From the NCBI GenBank assembly GCA_013695265.1, contig JACDAU010000105.1, forward strand, positions 1 through 5,498: DNA of 5,498 bases. The letters run 5' to 3'. The position numbers and the translations under genes were made by a program. This stretch comes from Chloroflexia bacterium (GTDB lineage: Bacteria > Chloroflexota > Chloroflexia > Thermobaculales > Thermobaculaceae). Shown here piece by piece: positions 1 through 5,498 of this stretch (positions within the stretch are counted from its first letter, which is position 1; the number at the start of each line of letters is the position of its first letter). Below the pieces are notes generated by a model that saw nothing but the letters and a program-made list of their open reading frames with translations, ran no database searches and had not been told where the DNA came from.

Positions 1-455
1 AGGGTGTGGGGTACCGAGGAGTTGGGTCGGCTCAAGCGGACGTATCCGGTCGGTTCAAGGACTGGAAGGTGGAGGACGGGCCGATGTGGCGGCTTGACTG
101 GGGGCCGGAGTTGCTCGCCCAACTCAAGGAGCAGCATCCCGGCAAATACGACCTCTGGAAGGTGGAGTGGGGTCCCAAGGAGTTCTCTCTCGAGAACTGG
201 CCGGGTGCGTATACGGTGCTCGACGGCAGACGTCTCGAGTCGGGGGAGGCAGACGAGCTTCAACGGGCAAGCAAACAACTCAACTGCTCCGAAAAGTTGA
301 TGCCGCGTAGCACCTGCTTCAGCGATCCAGCGGACCTGTTCGAGTTCGAGGGCTTGCCGTACCCGCAGCCTGTCACGTGCGCTGACCTCCAGCTCCCGCC
401 GGGCTGCAAGCCGAAGCCCAATCGGGACACCGTACTGGTCGCCGAAGAGGAGTAG
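1..455 (+). CDS. Unrecognised protein, C-terminal part (5' end outside window)
   Basis: The frame beginning at base 3 is open to the window edge and runs 150 residues to a TAG stop at 453-455, so this is probably the C-terminal part of a longer protein. The GTG at base 6 is only the first start-like codon visible, and nothing before it can be checked for a ribosome binding site. Third codon positions are strongly G/C, as expected for a real gene here, and no other frame in this stretch looks as good. Numbering from base 3, a Trp-rich motif repeats: WKVEDGP at 21-27, LDWGP at 31-35 and WKVEWGP at 52-58. Four cysteines (95, 105, 126, 135) sit in a Pro-rich C-terminal third, which could mean two disulfides in an exported protein or a metal site. 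The end is acidic (EEE). I do not recognise the family and assign no function. The nearest gene is convergent, so there is no operon context on the visible side. Confidence 0.6.
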   Translation, partial: GVGYRGVGSAQADVSGRFKDWKVEDGPMWRLDWGPELLAQLKEQHPGKYDLWKVEWGPKEFSLENWPGAYTVLDGRRLESGEADELQRASKQLNCSEKLMPRSTCFSDPADLFEFEGLPYPQPVTCADLQLPPGCKPKPNRDTVLVAEEE

Positions 456-651
456 CAGCAGATACAGCAAAGTACCTGCTAATCATCCAGCCGGCAGTCG
501 CCAATCCTGAAGCTGTCAATGCAGACCTCTCCCTCCACCGCACAGTGAGCGAGCCCGTGTGGGGAAAAGGTTGCCGCAGGGTGCTCGCACATGGGGTCGC
601 AGCAGGGCAGGCACGGAGGCCCGGCACGACGCGAGGCTTTGTAGCGGCTGG

Positions 652-1434
652 TCAGGCGAAACCGTATGGAATGTTGTAGCGTGGGTCGAGGTTCGGGTAC
701 GTGCGCCGCTCCAAGATTGCATCATACCTGCGCCAGAACGCGTCCAGCTCGCGCGGAGAGATAAGCGGTCGAAGTTGGGCGTTGAGGGTGCCAACCAGTT
801 CGTCGTCGAATCGCCGCTCCTCTAGCTCTGCGAGGATCGCCTCGGGAATCGGCTCCCCGCAGAAGTCCCAGATCACTGTGCGCAACTTCGGGCGCGCGTG
901 GAAGGTCAGACCGTGGTCAATCGCCCATACTTGTTGCCCCAGCCCCTTGAAGCAATGAGCGGGCTTGCGGTCCGCGTTGTTCACCAGCAGGTCGAACACC
1001 ACGAGCTGCCGAAGCTGCCCCGCCTGTGTCGGGCCCAACGCGTACACGTGCGGGGCGCCATCTGCCTCGGCATACACCTGAAAGCTGCCCGGACCGTACG
1101 GCCCGTCTCGGACCACCGTCTGCGGGATGAGGTCCCAGCCAAGCCAGCCGCACGTTAGATACGCGGCGTACTCGCGCAGATAGAGCGTGCCCGAGGGGAA
1201 GTCGATCAGCGGCGCTTCCCCTCGGCGCGGCTTGTAGACGGCCCGATGCACCAGACCCTCGTGGCGCAACGTCACGTAGTACGTGTAGTTGGAGCCCCAG
1301 GGCACAAGCGTGCCATCGACAACCTCCCCCGAGCAGAGGAGCGTATCGACTTGCTCCCGCGTCAGCGGTGTCGTAGACGTTTTGGTTTCCGGGGCGGAGT
1401 CTTTTAACCTGATTCGTCGCGACCGGGACCTCAC
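652..1434 (-). CDS. SCO1664/TIGR03843-family protein, PI3/4-kinase-like fold
   Basis: The product is 260 residues and matches the SCO1664 family, conserved proteins of unknown role with distant similarity to phosphatidylinositol 3/4-kinases. Visible features in order: an N-terminal extension rich in Arg, Ser and Thr (about 1-25); the family opening GEVVDGTLVPWGSNYTYYV (36-54); VYKPRRGEAPLIDFPSG (66-82), where Lys68 is the likely nucleotide-binding lysine; a catalytic-loop-like VNNADRK (151-157, Asp155 candidate base); and AIDHGLTF (171-178), where DHG replaces the kinase DFG metal-binding motif. The C-terminal part (about 195-260) looks helical. With these residues present it is plausibly an active kinase-like enzyme, but the substrate is unknown. 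GTG at 1434 is the only usable start: a TAG in frame lies at 1444-1446 and no other start codon occurs before the conserved domain. The Shine-Dalgarno sequence is weak. In actinobacteria the family often sits beside a DUF3090 gene and a histidine-phosphatase-like gene; neither is visible here. Confidence 0.85.
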   Translation of the reverse strand: MRSRSRRIRLKDSAPETKTSTTPLTREQVDTLLCSGEVVDGTLVPWGSNYTYYVTLRHEGLVHRAVYKPRRGEAPLIDFPSGTLYLREYAAYLTCGWLGWDLIPQTVVRDGPYGPGSFQVYAEADGAPHVYALGPTQAGQLRQLVVFDLLVNNADRKPAHCFKGLGQQVWAIDHGLTFHARPKLRTVIWDFCGEPIPEAILAELEERRFDDELVGTLNAQLRPLISPRELDAFWRRYDAILERRTYPNLDPRYNIPYGFA

Positions 1435-1484
1435 GCGGAGGACCTACGGCACGCCATGCTCACCCATCGTAGCCTCATTTAACG

Positions 1485-1513
1485 AGTATAGAGACTGCTA
1501 CCATGCCCTGCAA
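1485..1513 (-). promoter_or_regulatory. Candidate sigma70-type promoter for the SCO1664-family gene
   Basis: Reading the minus strand, TTGCAG (1508-1513) and TATACT (1485-1490) are separated by exactly 17 bases. The -10 matches consensus at five of six positions and the -35 at three of six. Initiation would fall near 1478, giving a leader of about 44 bases to the GTG at 1434. The element lies in a locally AT-richer patch of a GC-rich window. This is a pattern match only. Confidence 0.45.
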
Positions 1514-1703
1514 CCTGCGTCATCGGCGTCGCGCGCAAGGGGGTCTGCGGAACCTCTCGGACACTGGGCACTGGGTGCCACTGAGCGCGTTCGATGATCA
1601 AGGTTCGCTACTCCAGTCGTCGTTCCAAAGGAGGGCGCGGCGCCGGGATATGCCGCACCCGGAGGCGCAGAAGGTTTGGAGCCAGGGCGTCCGCCATACG
1701 CGT
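1514..1703. other. Non-coding spacer between the two leftward genes
   Basis: Between the end of the exonuclease gene and the candidate promoter of the SCO1664-family gene I see no credible coding frame. Open frames that cross it read into the exonuclease gene in the wrong frame and resemble no known family. A small perfect hairpin, GGCAC/GTGCC with a three-base loop, occupies 1567-1579, and a second imperfect GC-rich inverted repeat spans about 1640-1668. Neither is followed by a T-run on either strand, so I do not call a terminator. Confidence 0.5.
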
Positions 1704-2957
1704 CTAGCGGGATTCACCTGCCGGTGCGTCAGAAACGGGCAGCGCAGCGAGCTTTGCCTGAATGCGGCGCAGCCGCTTCTCCAGATCGCGCTCGCTCGTC
1801 CGCGTACATGGGTCCAGTGGCAGGAGACGGAGGGCTTCGATGACGAGTGACTCTGCGCGCTGGAGATCGCCGAGTACGTGCTCACAGTGCTTCGCCAGCT
1901 CTTCGTACGGCAGGATGCTGTGCCGCCGCTCCGATGTCACCATCTCCTCCCACAGCGCGACCGCGTGGTTAAGCCGCGCCGTCCGCTTGTACAGGGGGGT
2001 GATCCGCTTGCACGCGTCGAGTTGCGCCGCTGGATGGAGCGAGAGGCTCAGGGCGCGGTCATACGCGCGGATCGCGTTATCTACGTCCCCAGCGGCCTCG
2101 TACGCCCGGCCCACACACAGGAAATCCAGGCCGTCCTGCACACGCCCGTCGAACGGGTCGGCATAGACGGACGCCGCATAGGTTGCGAGCGTTGCGAGCG
2201 TGAGCAGGTCCTGCGCGTTGTGGTAGAAGACGGGCAGTAGCCGGTCCACCGCACCGTCGTGCAGATAGCGCAGGTAGAGATCGGGTATCTCGGCGCCCGC
2301 GACATCACCTGTTCGACGAACGCCGAGCAACGTTCGCTCCAGATTCGCGAGGCGGACACTCCGCAAGCGATCTTTCCAGAGGCGGCGTGCCGGGTACAGC
2401 AGATCGGCGTGTGGCATGCCAACGAGGAAGCGCTGTGCGTGCCCTTGTCCGTGGGGCCAGTAACGTGCGCCGAGCATTGGCACGTCGAAGCTTTTGCCGT
2501 TGAACGTCACGAGCAAACTGAATCGCTGTACTAATGCCGAGATTGCGTGCAGCATCGCCGCCTCGCCCGCCGGATCGTACAGAAAGAACTGCCGTACCCT
2601 GAACTCCTCGTTCTCGAAGTAGCCCAGTCCGACCAGGAAAACTAACGTATTGCCCCCGGTATCCAGCCCAGTCGTTTCCGTGTCCAGAAACAGCGCGGAC
2701 GACAGATCGACACCGTTGATAGCAGGTTCCCGGCATAACTTCGCGAGGGCGTGGCTGTCCGCCGCGAGAAAGTCCTCCAGCAGGTGGATACCCTGCCGAT
2801 GGCTACGTGGGTACGTTTGTTCCGCAGTGAAGTACCGCCCCTCTGTGCCCTCCGCCCATACGCCCGAGAGCGTCGCTGCCAGCTTGGTGGTCGCCGCCGC
2901 GAGCGGCGAAGGGCGCAATGAGTACTTCTGGCGCACCACGGGCTGCTCGGTATCCAT
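1704..2957 (-). CDS. YprB-like DEDD exonuclease (RNase H fold) with TPR-like C-terminal domain
   Basis: The product is 417 residues. The central domain is a ribonuclease H-like 3'-5' exonuclease of the YprB type: FLDTETTGLD (90-99) supplies Asp92 and Glu94, TFNGKSFDVP (151-160) supplies Asp158, and FYHNAQD (244-250) supplies His246 and Asp250. All four DEDD metal ligands and the general-base histidine are therefore present, so activity is expected. MPHADLLYPARRLW (181-194) is another typical family segment. The N-terminal 80 residues have no motif I can name. From about 270 to 355 the protein becomes helical and TPR-like (for example FLCVGRAYEAAGDVDNAIRAY), and a charged helical tail ends the protein, suggesting a protein-binding surface. 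There is no signal peptide or membrane segment, so it is probably cytoplasmic. The substrate (DNA or RNA) cannot be told from sequence. In Bacillus the family member YprB lies beside the helicase YprA; no helicase gene is visible here. The ATG at 2957 is supported by GAAGGA ten bases upstream. Confidence 0.88.
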   Translation of the reverse strand: MDTEQPVVRQKYSLRPSPLAAATTKLAATLSGVWAEGTEGRYFTAEQTYPRSHRQGIHLLEDFLAADSHALAKLCREPAINGVDLSSALFLDTETTGLDTGGNTLVFLVGLGYFENEEFRVRQFFLYDPAGEAAMLHAISALVQRFSLLVTFNGKSFDVPMLGARYWPHGQGHAQRFLVGMPHADLLYPARRLWKDRLRSVRLANLERTLLGVRRTGDVAGAEIPDLYLRYLHDGAVDRLLPVFYHNAQDLLTLATLATYAASVYADPFDGRVQDGLDFLCVGRAYEAAGDVDNAIRAYDRALSLSLHPAAQLDACKRITPLYKRTARLNHAVALWEEMVTSERRHSILPYEELAKHCEHVLGDLQRAESLVIEALRLLPLDPCTRTSERDLEKRLRRIQAKLAALPVSDAPAGESR

Positions 2958-2967
2958 GTAGTTGATG

Positions 2968-2973
2968 TCCTTC
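2968..2973 (-). promoter_or_regulatory. Ribosome binding site of the YprB-like exonuclease gene
   Basis: On the minus strand GAAGGA lies ten bases before the ATG at 2955-2957. The spacing is slightly long but the match is good, and it supports this start. Confidence 0.6.
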
Positions 2974-3019
2974 TATTTCTCGGCCCGCCCCCGAGTATCA
3001 CGAGCCGACTGCGAACCGG

Positions 3020-3025
3020 ATTATA
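3020..3025 (-). promoter_or_regulatory. Candidate -10 box (perfect TATAAT) for the YprB-like gene
   Basis: The minus strand reads GTGTATAATCC here, a perfect consensus -10 hexamer. No convincing -35 is seen at 16-18 bases upstream; the best-placed sequences there (around GGTCCATA) match poorly. Transcription would start near 3013 and leave a leader of about 56 bases, which would include the GAAGGA ribosome binding site. The weak -35 suggests either a factor-assisted promoter or a chance match. Confidence 0.45.
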
Positions 3026-3085
3026 CACCAGTCCCTCGATCTATGGACCGCCAATGAGGGGTAAGGAACGTGCTATCATTTGGCC

Positions 3086-3090
3086 GGAGG
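3086..3090 (+). promoter_or_regulatory. Ribosome binding site selecting ATG 3095 of the RibD-C-like gene
   Basis: GGAGG lies four bases before the ATG at 3095-3097. An in-frame TTG at 3080 would extend the protein by five residues, but it lies upstream of this GGAGG and has no ribosome binding site of similar quality, so ATG 3095 is preferred. Confidence 0.6.
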
Positions 3091-3094
3091 CGCT

Positions 3095-3829
3095 ATGCGA
3101 CAACTGTATCCGGCGCTACGCGTTTGCGACACCACGGATGTGTACACCGATCTCCTGGCCGACGGCGCCGACCATGCGGTCTTGATGAACGTCATCACCA
3201 CTGTGGATGGTCGGACGACGATTGAGAACAGGAGCCACGGCATCGGCACTGCGACGGATCACGTCCTGATGCAGCAGATACGAGCGGGTGCCGACGCGGT
3301 GCTGTTCGGCGTGGGAACCATTCGACGTGAGGGGGTTAGCCCAGGCGTGCCGGTGAAGCACGAGGCCGCCAGGATCGCCGCGAACCGACGTGCGCAGCCC
3401 CTGAGCGTCGTGCTGGGCGGGCGTGATAGTGTCGAACTGCGGGGCCGGCTCACTGAGATTGGTCCGGATGAGCTGGTTATCTTCCTGCCGCAAGGGGCGG
3501 ATCCCGTTCCTCTGGAGGGGTCCGCGACAGTATACATCGCTGAGAGCGGACGCCCGAATCCCGCAGATGTGGTGCGCATCCTGTATGAGCGCCACGGAGT
3601 TCGACGGCTGCTCCTCGAAGGCGGCCCGTCGATCTATACCTCCTTTCTGCAAAGTGGACTCGTCGACCAGATCTTCTGGACAATCGCCCCCAAAGTTAGC
3701 GCCGATGCATCCGGGGCCGGTATGCTAGCGGGAAACGGGCACAATGCAGTGCCGCGTGGTGCCGCCCTGCAAACGATCTTTGAGGACGAGGGGGAGCTGT
3801 ACCTGCGGTACAGGCTACCGAAACGCTAA
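3095..3829 (+). CDS. Stand-alone RibD C-terminal / DHFR-family reductase
   Basis: The product is 244 residues and consists of a single RibD_C domain, the NADPH-dependent reductase fold shared with dihydrofolate reductase. Family marks in order: MNVITTVDGRTTI (31-43), the substrate-side N-terminal strand; IRAGADAVLFGVGTIRREG (62-80), the cofactor-binding G-x-GT segment; a central strand VVLGGRD (105-111); and LLLEGGPSIYTSFLQSGLVD (172-191), whose Gly-Gly-Pro is typical of the nucleotide site. The zinc deaminase domain of bifunctional RibD (about 360 residues) is absent. It could be the separate reductase of riboflavin synthesis, acting on a ribosylaminopyrimidine phosphate, or one of the many RibD_C paralogues that reduce other substrates; no riboflavin gene or FMN riboswitch is visible to decide. 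It is soluble, with no export signal. It is divergent from the exonuclease gene and lies 127 bases before yvcK in the same direction. Confidence 0.85.
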   Translation: MRQLYPALRVCDTTDVYTDLLADGADHAVLMNVITTVDGRTTIENRSHGIGTATDHVLMQQIRAGADAVLFGVGTIRREGVSPGVPVKHEAARIAANRRAQPLSVVLGGRDSVELRGRLTEIGPDELVIFLPQGADPVPLEGSATVYIAESGRPNPADVVRILYERHGVRRLLLEGGPSIYTSFLQSGLVDQIFWTIAPKVSADASGAGMLAGNGHNAVPRGAALQTIFEDEGELYLRYRLPKR

Positions 3830-3944
3830 GATATCGGGCGTGGCATTTACTTTCCGTACCGTATCGTATCAATTGACCGCAAGATAGCGTTCAAGCAGGC
3901 AAGCATAGACGCAGGACTAAGAGGAAACTGTGATAACTCCATCT

Positions 3945-3949
3945 GAGGG
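3945..3949 (+). promoter_or_regulatory. Ribosome binding site favouring ATG 3957 of yvcK
   Basis: GAGGG lies seven bases before the ATG at 3957-3959, an optimal spacing. A competing site, GAGG at 3921-3924, lies five bases before an in-frame GTG at 3930, which would add nine residues. Confidence 0.5.
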
Positions 3950-3956
3950 TACCCGA

Positions 3957-4991
3957 ATGACAATCCTGACACGCGGACAGCCGGAACCAAACGTCGTCGT
4001 GATCGGTGGTGGAACCGGTGCCTACACCGCACTTATGGGCCTCAAGCATCATACACGAGTGCTTGCCGCAATTATCTCGATGGCCGATAGCGGCGGCAGC
4101 ACCGGACGGTTGCGAGACGAGTTTGGCCACCTGCCCCCCGGTGATGTGCGAAAGGCGCTTGTAGCGCTCGCGCCGGATGATGACACGAGCCTGGTGCTAC
4201 GCAAGCTATTCGAATATCGTTTCGAGAAAGGTGATGGTTTGAGTGGCCACACGTTTGGAAACTTGTTCCTTACGGCGCTCACGGAGATCACCGGGAGTCT
4301 GGATATGGCGATAGCGGAGACGTCGCACATCCTCAACATTCGCGGGAGGGTCATACCAGTCACCCTGACGGATACGCATCTCGTCGCGGAAACCGTCGAC
4401 GGACATATCATCCGCGGCGAGACCAACATTGATGTGCGCACGATCCACCCGGAGTTGCCCCTCGCGCGCGTCTATCTCGAACCGGCGGCGGCGGCCCACG
4501 AGGAGGCGGTACGGGCGATAGAGGAAGCGGATGTTGTGGTGATTGGTCCCGGCGATCTGTATTCCTCGTTGCTGCCCAATCTGCTGGTGCGCGGCATACC
4601 CGAGGCGATCAATCGCAGCAAGGCGGCAAAGGTCTATGTCTGCAACATCATGACAAAGCGCGGCGAGACCGATGGGTACCGGGCCTCGGACTTCACGCGT
4701 CAGATCCTTCAGTATCTGGGGTCGGAGAGTAGCCTCGATTACGTGCTTGCCAACTACCACGAGCGGCTCGATGCCAGCGTGCTCCGCCGATATGCGTCAG
4801 ACGGCTCGGTGCCGGTGAGCCTCGACCTGACGGAATGCTACGAACTGGTCCCGGAGATACGAGTCAAGCCCCTTACAAGGGTGGGCGCGTATGTCCGTCA
4901 CGACTCGCACCTGCTCGCGGAGGCGGTAATGGAGATTTATCGCCAGCATCAGGCGCTACGGATTGCCGAGGAGGCCGCGACACCAGCCTAG
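3957..4991 (+). CDS. yvcK: YvcK family protein (CofD-like gluconeogenesis/cell-shape factor)
   Basis: The 344-residue product is a full-length YvcK (UPF0052) protein, homologous to the archaeal/actinobacterial phospholactate transferase CofD. Motifs in order: VVVIGGGTGAYTAL (13-26), the glycine-rich nucleotide loop; MADSGGSTGRLR (42-53); LPPGDVRKALVAL (59-71); GLSGHTFGNLFLTAL (94-108); VVIGPGDLYSSLLPNLL (194-210); and NIMTKRGETDGY (230-241). Family knowledge: YvcK binds UDP-sugars such as UDP-GlcNAc and is needed for normal shape and growth on gluconeogenic carbon sources in Bacillus, acting in the cytoplasm. It is not a coenzyme F420 enzyme despite the fold. The usual Firmicute/actinobacterial neighbours rapZ and whiA are not adjacent; instead it sits between a RibD_C reductase and serA. 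The start at ATG 3957 gives the normal short N-terminus before the glycine loop; GTG 3930 is the alternative. The stop is TAG at 4989. Confidence 0.92.
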   Translation: MTILTRGQPEPNVVVIGGGTGAYTALMGLKHHTRVLAAIISMADSGGSTGRLRDEFGHLPPGDVRKALVALAPDDDTSLVLRKLFEYRFEKGDGLSGHTFGNLFLTALTEITGSLDMAIAETSHILNIRGRVIPVTLTDTHLVAETVDGHIIRGETNIDVRTIHPELPLARVYLEPAAAAHEEAVRAIEEADVVVIGPGDLYSSLLPNLLVRGIPEAINRSKAAKVYVCNIMTKRGETDGYRASDFTRQILQYLGSESSLDYVLANYHERLDASVLRRYASDGSVPVSLDLTECYELVPEIRVKPLTRVGAYVRHDSHLLAEAVMEIYRQHQALRIAEEAATPA

Positions 4992-5030
4992 CACATGGTA
5001 TTCTGCGCCGACAGTTCGACACAGTAGCAC

Positions 5031-5036
5031 GGGAGG
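5031..5036 (+). promoter_or_regulatory. Ribosome binding site selecting a TTG start for serA
   Basis: GGGAGG ends four bases before TTG at 5041-5043. There is no ATG or GTG in frame nearby, and residues after the TTG match the family N-terminus (QFKVLVADPIA), so the TTG start is well supported. Confidence 0.65.
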
Positions 5037-5040
5037 CAGC

Positions 5041-5498
5041 TTGCAGTTCAAAGTACTTGTGGCGGATCCCATTGCCGCAGAGGGCGTTGCGTTCCTCGAA
5101 AAGCATCTACAGGTAGACGTGCGTACCGGCATCTCCCCGGAGGACTTGCCTGCGGTCGTTGCCTCGTACGATGCGCTCGTCGTGCGCAGCGAGACGAAGG
5201 TCACGGCGCTGGTTCTGGAGGCGGGTGAGAAGTTACAGGTGGTCGCCCGCGCGGGCGTCGGGGTTGACAACATAGACGTCGAGACCGCGACTAAGCGCGG
5301 CGTGCTCGTGGTCAATGCGCCACTGGGCAATACGGTCGCGGCCGCAGAGCATGCAATGGCGTTGATGCTTGCCCTGGCGCGCTGCGTGCCGCAAGCGGAT
5401 TCCTCGATACGCATGGGCGAGTGGACCCGCTCCCGCTTCATGGGCGTGGAGCTCAACCACAAGTCCCTCGGCATCGTTGGGCTGGGCAAGGTCGGCCT
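5041..5498 (+). CDS. serA: D-3-phosphoglycerate dehydrogenase, N-terminal part (3' end outside window)
   Basis: The first 152 residues of SerA are present and the frame is still open at the window edge. SerA oxidises 3-phosphoglycerate to 3-phosphohydroxypyruvate with NAD, the first step of serine synthesis in the cytoplasm. Marks in order: KVLVADPIAAEGVAFL (4-19), the first strand and helix of the substrate-binding domain; DALVVRSETKVTAL (44-57), with the family VRS-x-TKVT sequence; VARAGVGVDNIDV (68-80); VVNAPLGNTVAAAEHAMAL (90-108), which crosses to the nucleotide-binding domain; and LGIVGLGKVG (143-152), the NAD-binding GxGxxG loop at the very end. The catalytic Arg/Glu/His and any C-terminal ACT or intervening domain lie outside, so its serine-feedback type cannot be judged. 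A related 2-hydroxyacid dehydrogenase is possible, but the VRSETKVT and NAPLGNT motifs favour SerA. It follows yvcK by 49 bases with no terminator and may be co-transcribed. Confidence 0.9.
   Translation, partial: MQFKVLVADPIAAEGVAFLEKHLQVDVRTGISPEDLPAVVASYDALVVRSETKVTALVLEAGEKLQVVARAGVGVDNIDVETATKRGVLVVNAPLGNTVAAAEHAMALMLALARCVPQADSSIRMGEWTRSRFMGVELNHKSLGIVGLGKVG

Noticed and set aside
457..480. Imperfect hairpin just after the left-edge gene (AGCAG-A-TA / TA-C-CTGCT, eight-base loop)
   Set aside because: The stem is only five plus two pairs around a mismatch and no T-run follows, so it is too weak to call a terminator.
548..588. GC-rich inverted repeat (GCGAGCCC with GGGTGCTCGC) between the convergent genes
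   Set aside because: It needs a two-base bulge and a loop of more than 20 bases and lacks a T-tract, so a chance match is likely.
1561..1590. Possible T-box or tRNA-like sequence (GGGTGCCACTGAGCGCG, GTTCGATGATC)
   Set aside because: The T-box core does not match consensus, no acceptor or anticodon stems can be paired, and the downstream gene is not an aminoacyl-tRNA or amino acid gene.
1503..1850. Rightward open frame of 115 codons crossing the spacer at 1514-1703
   Set aside because: It runs antisense into the exonuclease gene, has an Arg/Ser/Gln-rich composition typical of a shadow frame, and matches no family I know.
3846..3878. Possible yvcK promoter in the 3830-3956 gap (TTTACT with TATCAA, or TTGACC at 3873)
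   Set aside because: The TTTACT/TATCAA pair is only 15 bases apart, and TTGACC has no -10-like sequence at 16-19 bases, so neither is supported.
4206..4760. Leftward open frame of 184 codons inside yvcK
   Set aside because: It is the antisense shadow of a strongly conserved yvcK coding region in GC-rich DNA.

Overview
This is a moderately high-GC bacterial window carrying six protein-coding genes, two of them cut by the window edges. I see no RNA genes, insertion sequences, CRISPR arrays or prophage features. The gene content fits a Chloroflexota-like (possibly actinobacterial-like) organism. The main clue is a gene of the SCO1664/TIGR03843 kinase-like family, which to my knowledge is largely confined to Actinobacteria and Chloroflexota. 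That taxonomic reading is inference.

Layout from left to right: (1) bases 1-455, + strand, the 3' end of an unrecognised protein with a Trp-rich repeated motif and four C-terminal cysteines; (2) a short non-coding gap; (3) bases 652-1434, - strand, the SCO1664-family protein, with a well-spaced candidate promoter at 1485-1513; (4) a non-coding gap of about 270 bases; (5) bases 1704-2957, - strand, a YprB-like protein joining a DEDD exonuclease (RNase H fold) domain to a TPR-like helical tail; (6) a divergent intergenic region, 2958-3094, with a perfect TATAAT box for the leftward gene and an extended -10-like sequence for the rightward gene; (7) bases 3095-3829, + strand, a stand-alone RibD C-terminal (DHFR-like) reductase; (8) bases 3957-4991, + strand, YvcK, the CofD-like gluconeogenesis/morphogenesis factor; (9) bases 5041-5498 and beyond, + strand, the N-terminal part of D-3-phosphoglycerate dehydrogenase (SerA).

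The three rightward genes are co-directional with gaps of 127 and 49 bases. They could form a loose metabolic transcription unit, with YvcK and SerA both acting around lower glycolysis and its biosynthetic branches. No terminator separates them. The two leftward genes may be transcribed separately, since each has its own candidate promoter. The window looks mostly like ordinary chromosomal housekeeping DNA. The points most worth a second look are the SCO1664-family protein without its usual partners, the exonuclease-TPR architecture, and the unknown Trp/Cys-rich protein at the left edge. I found no convincing novel system.
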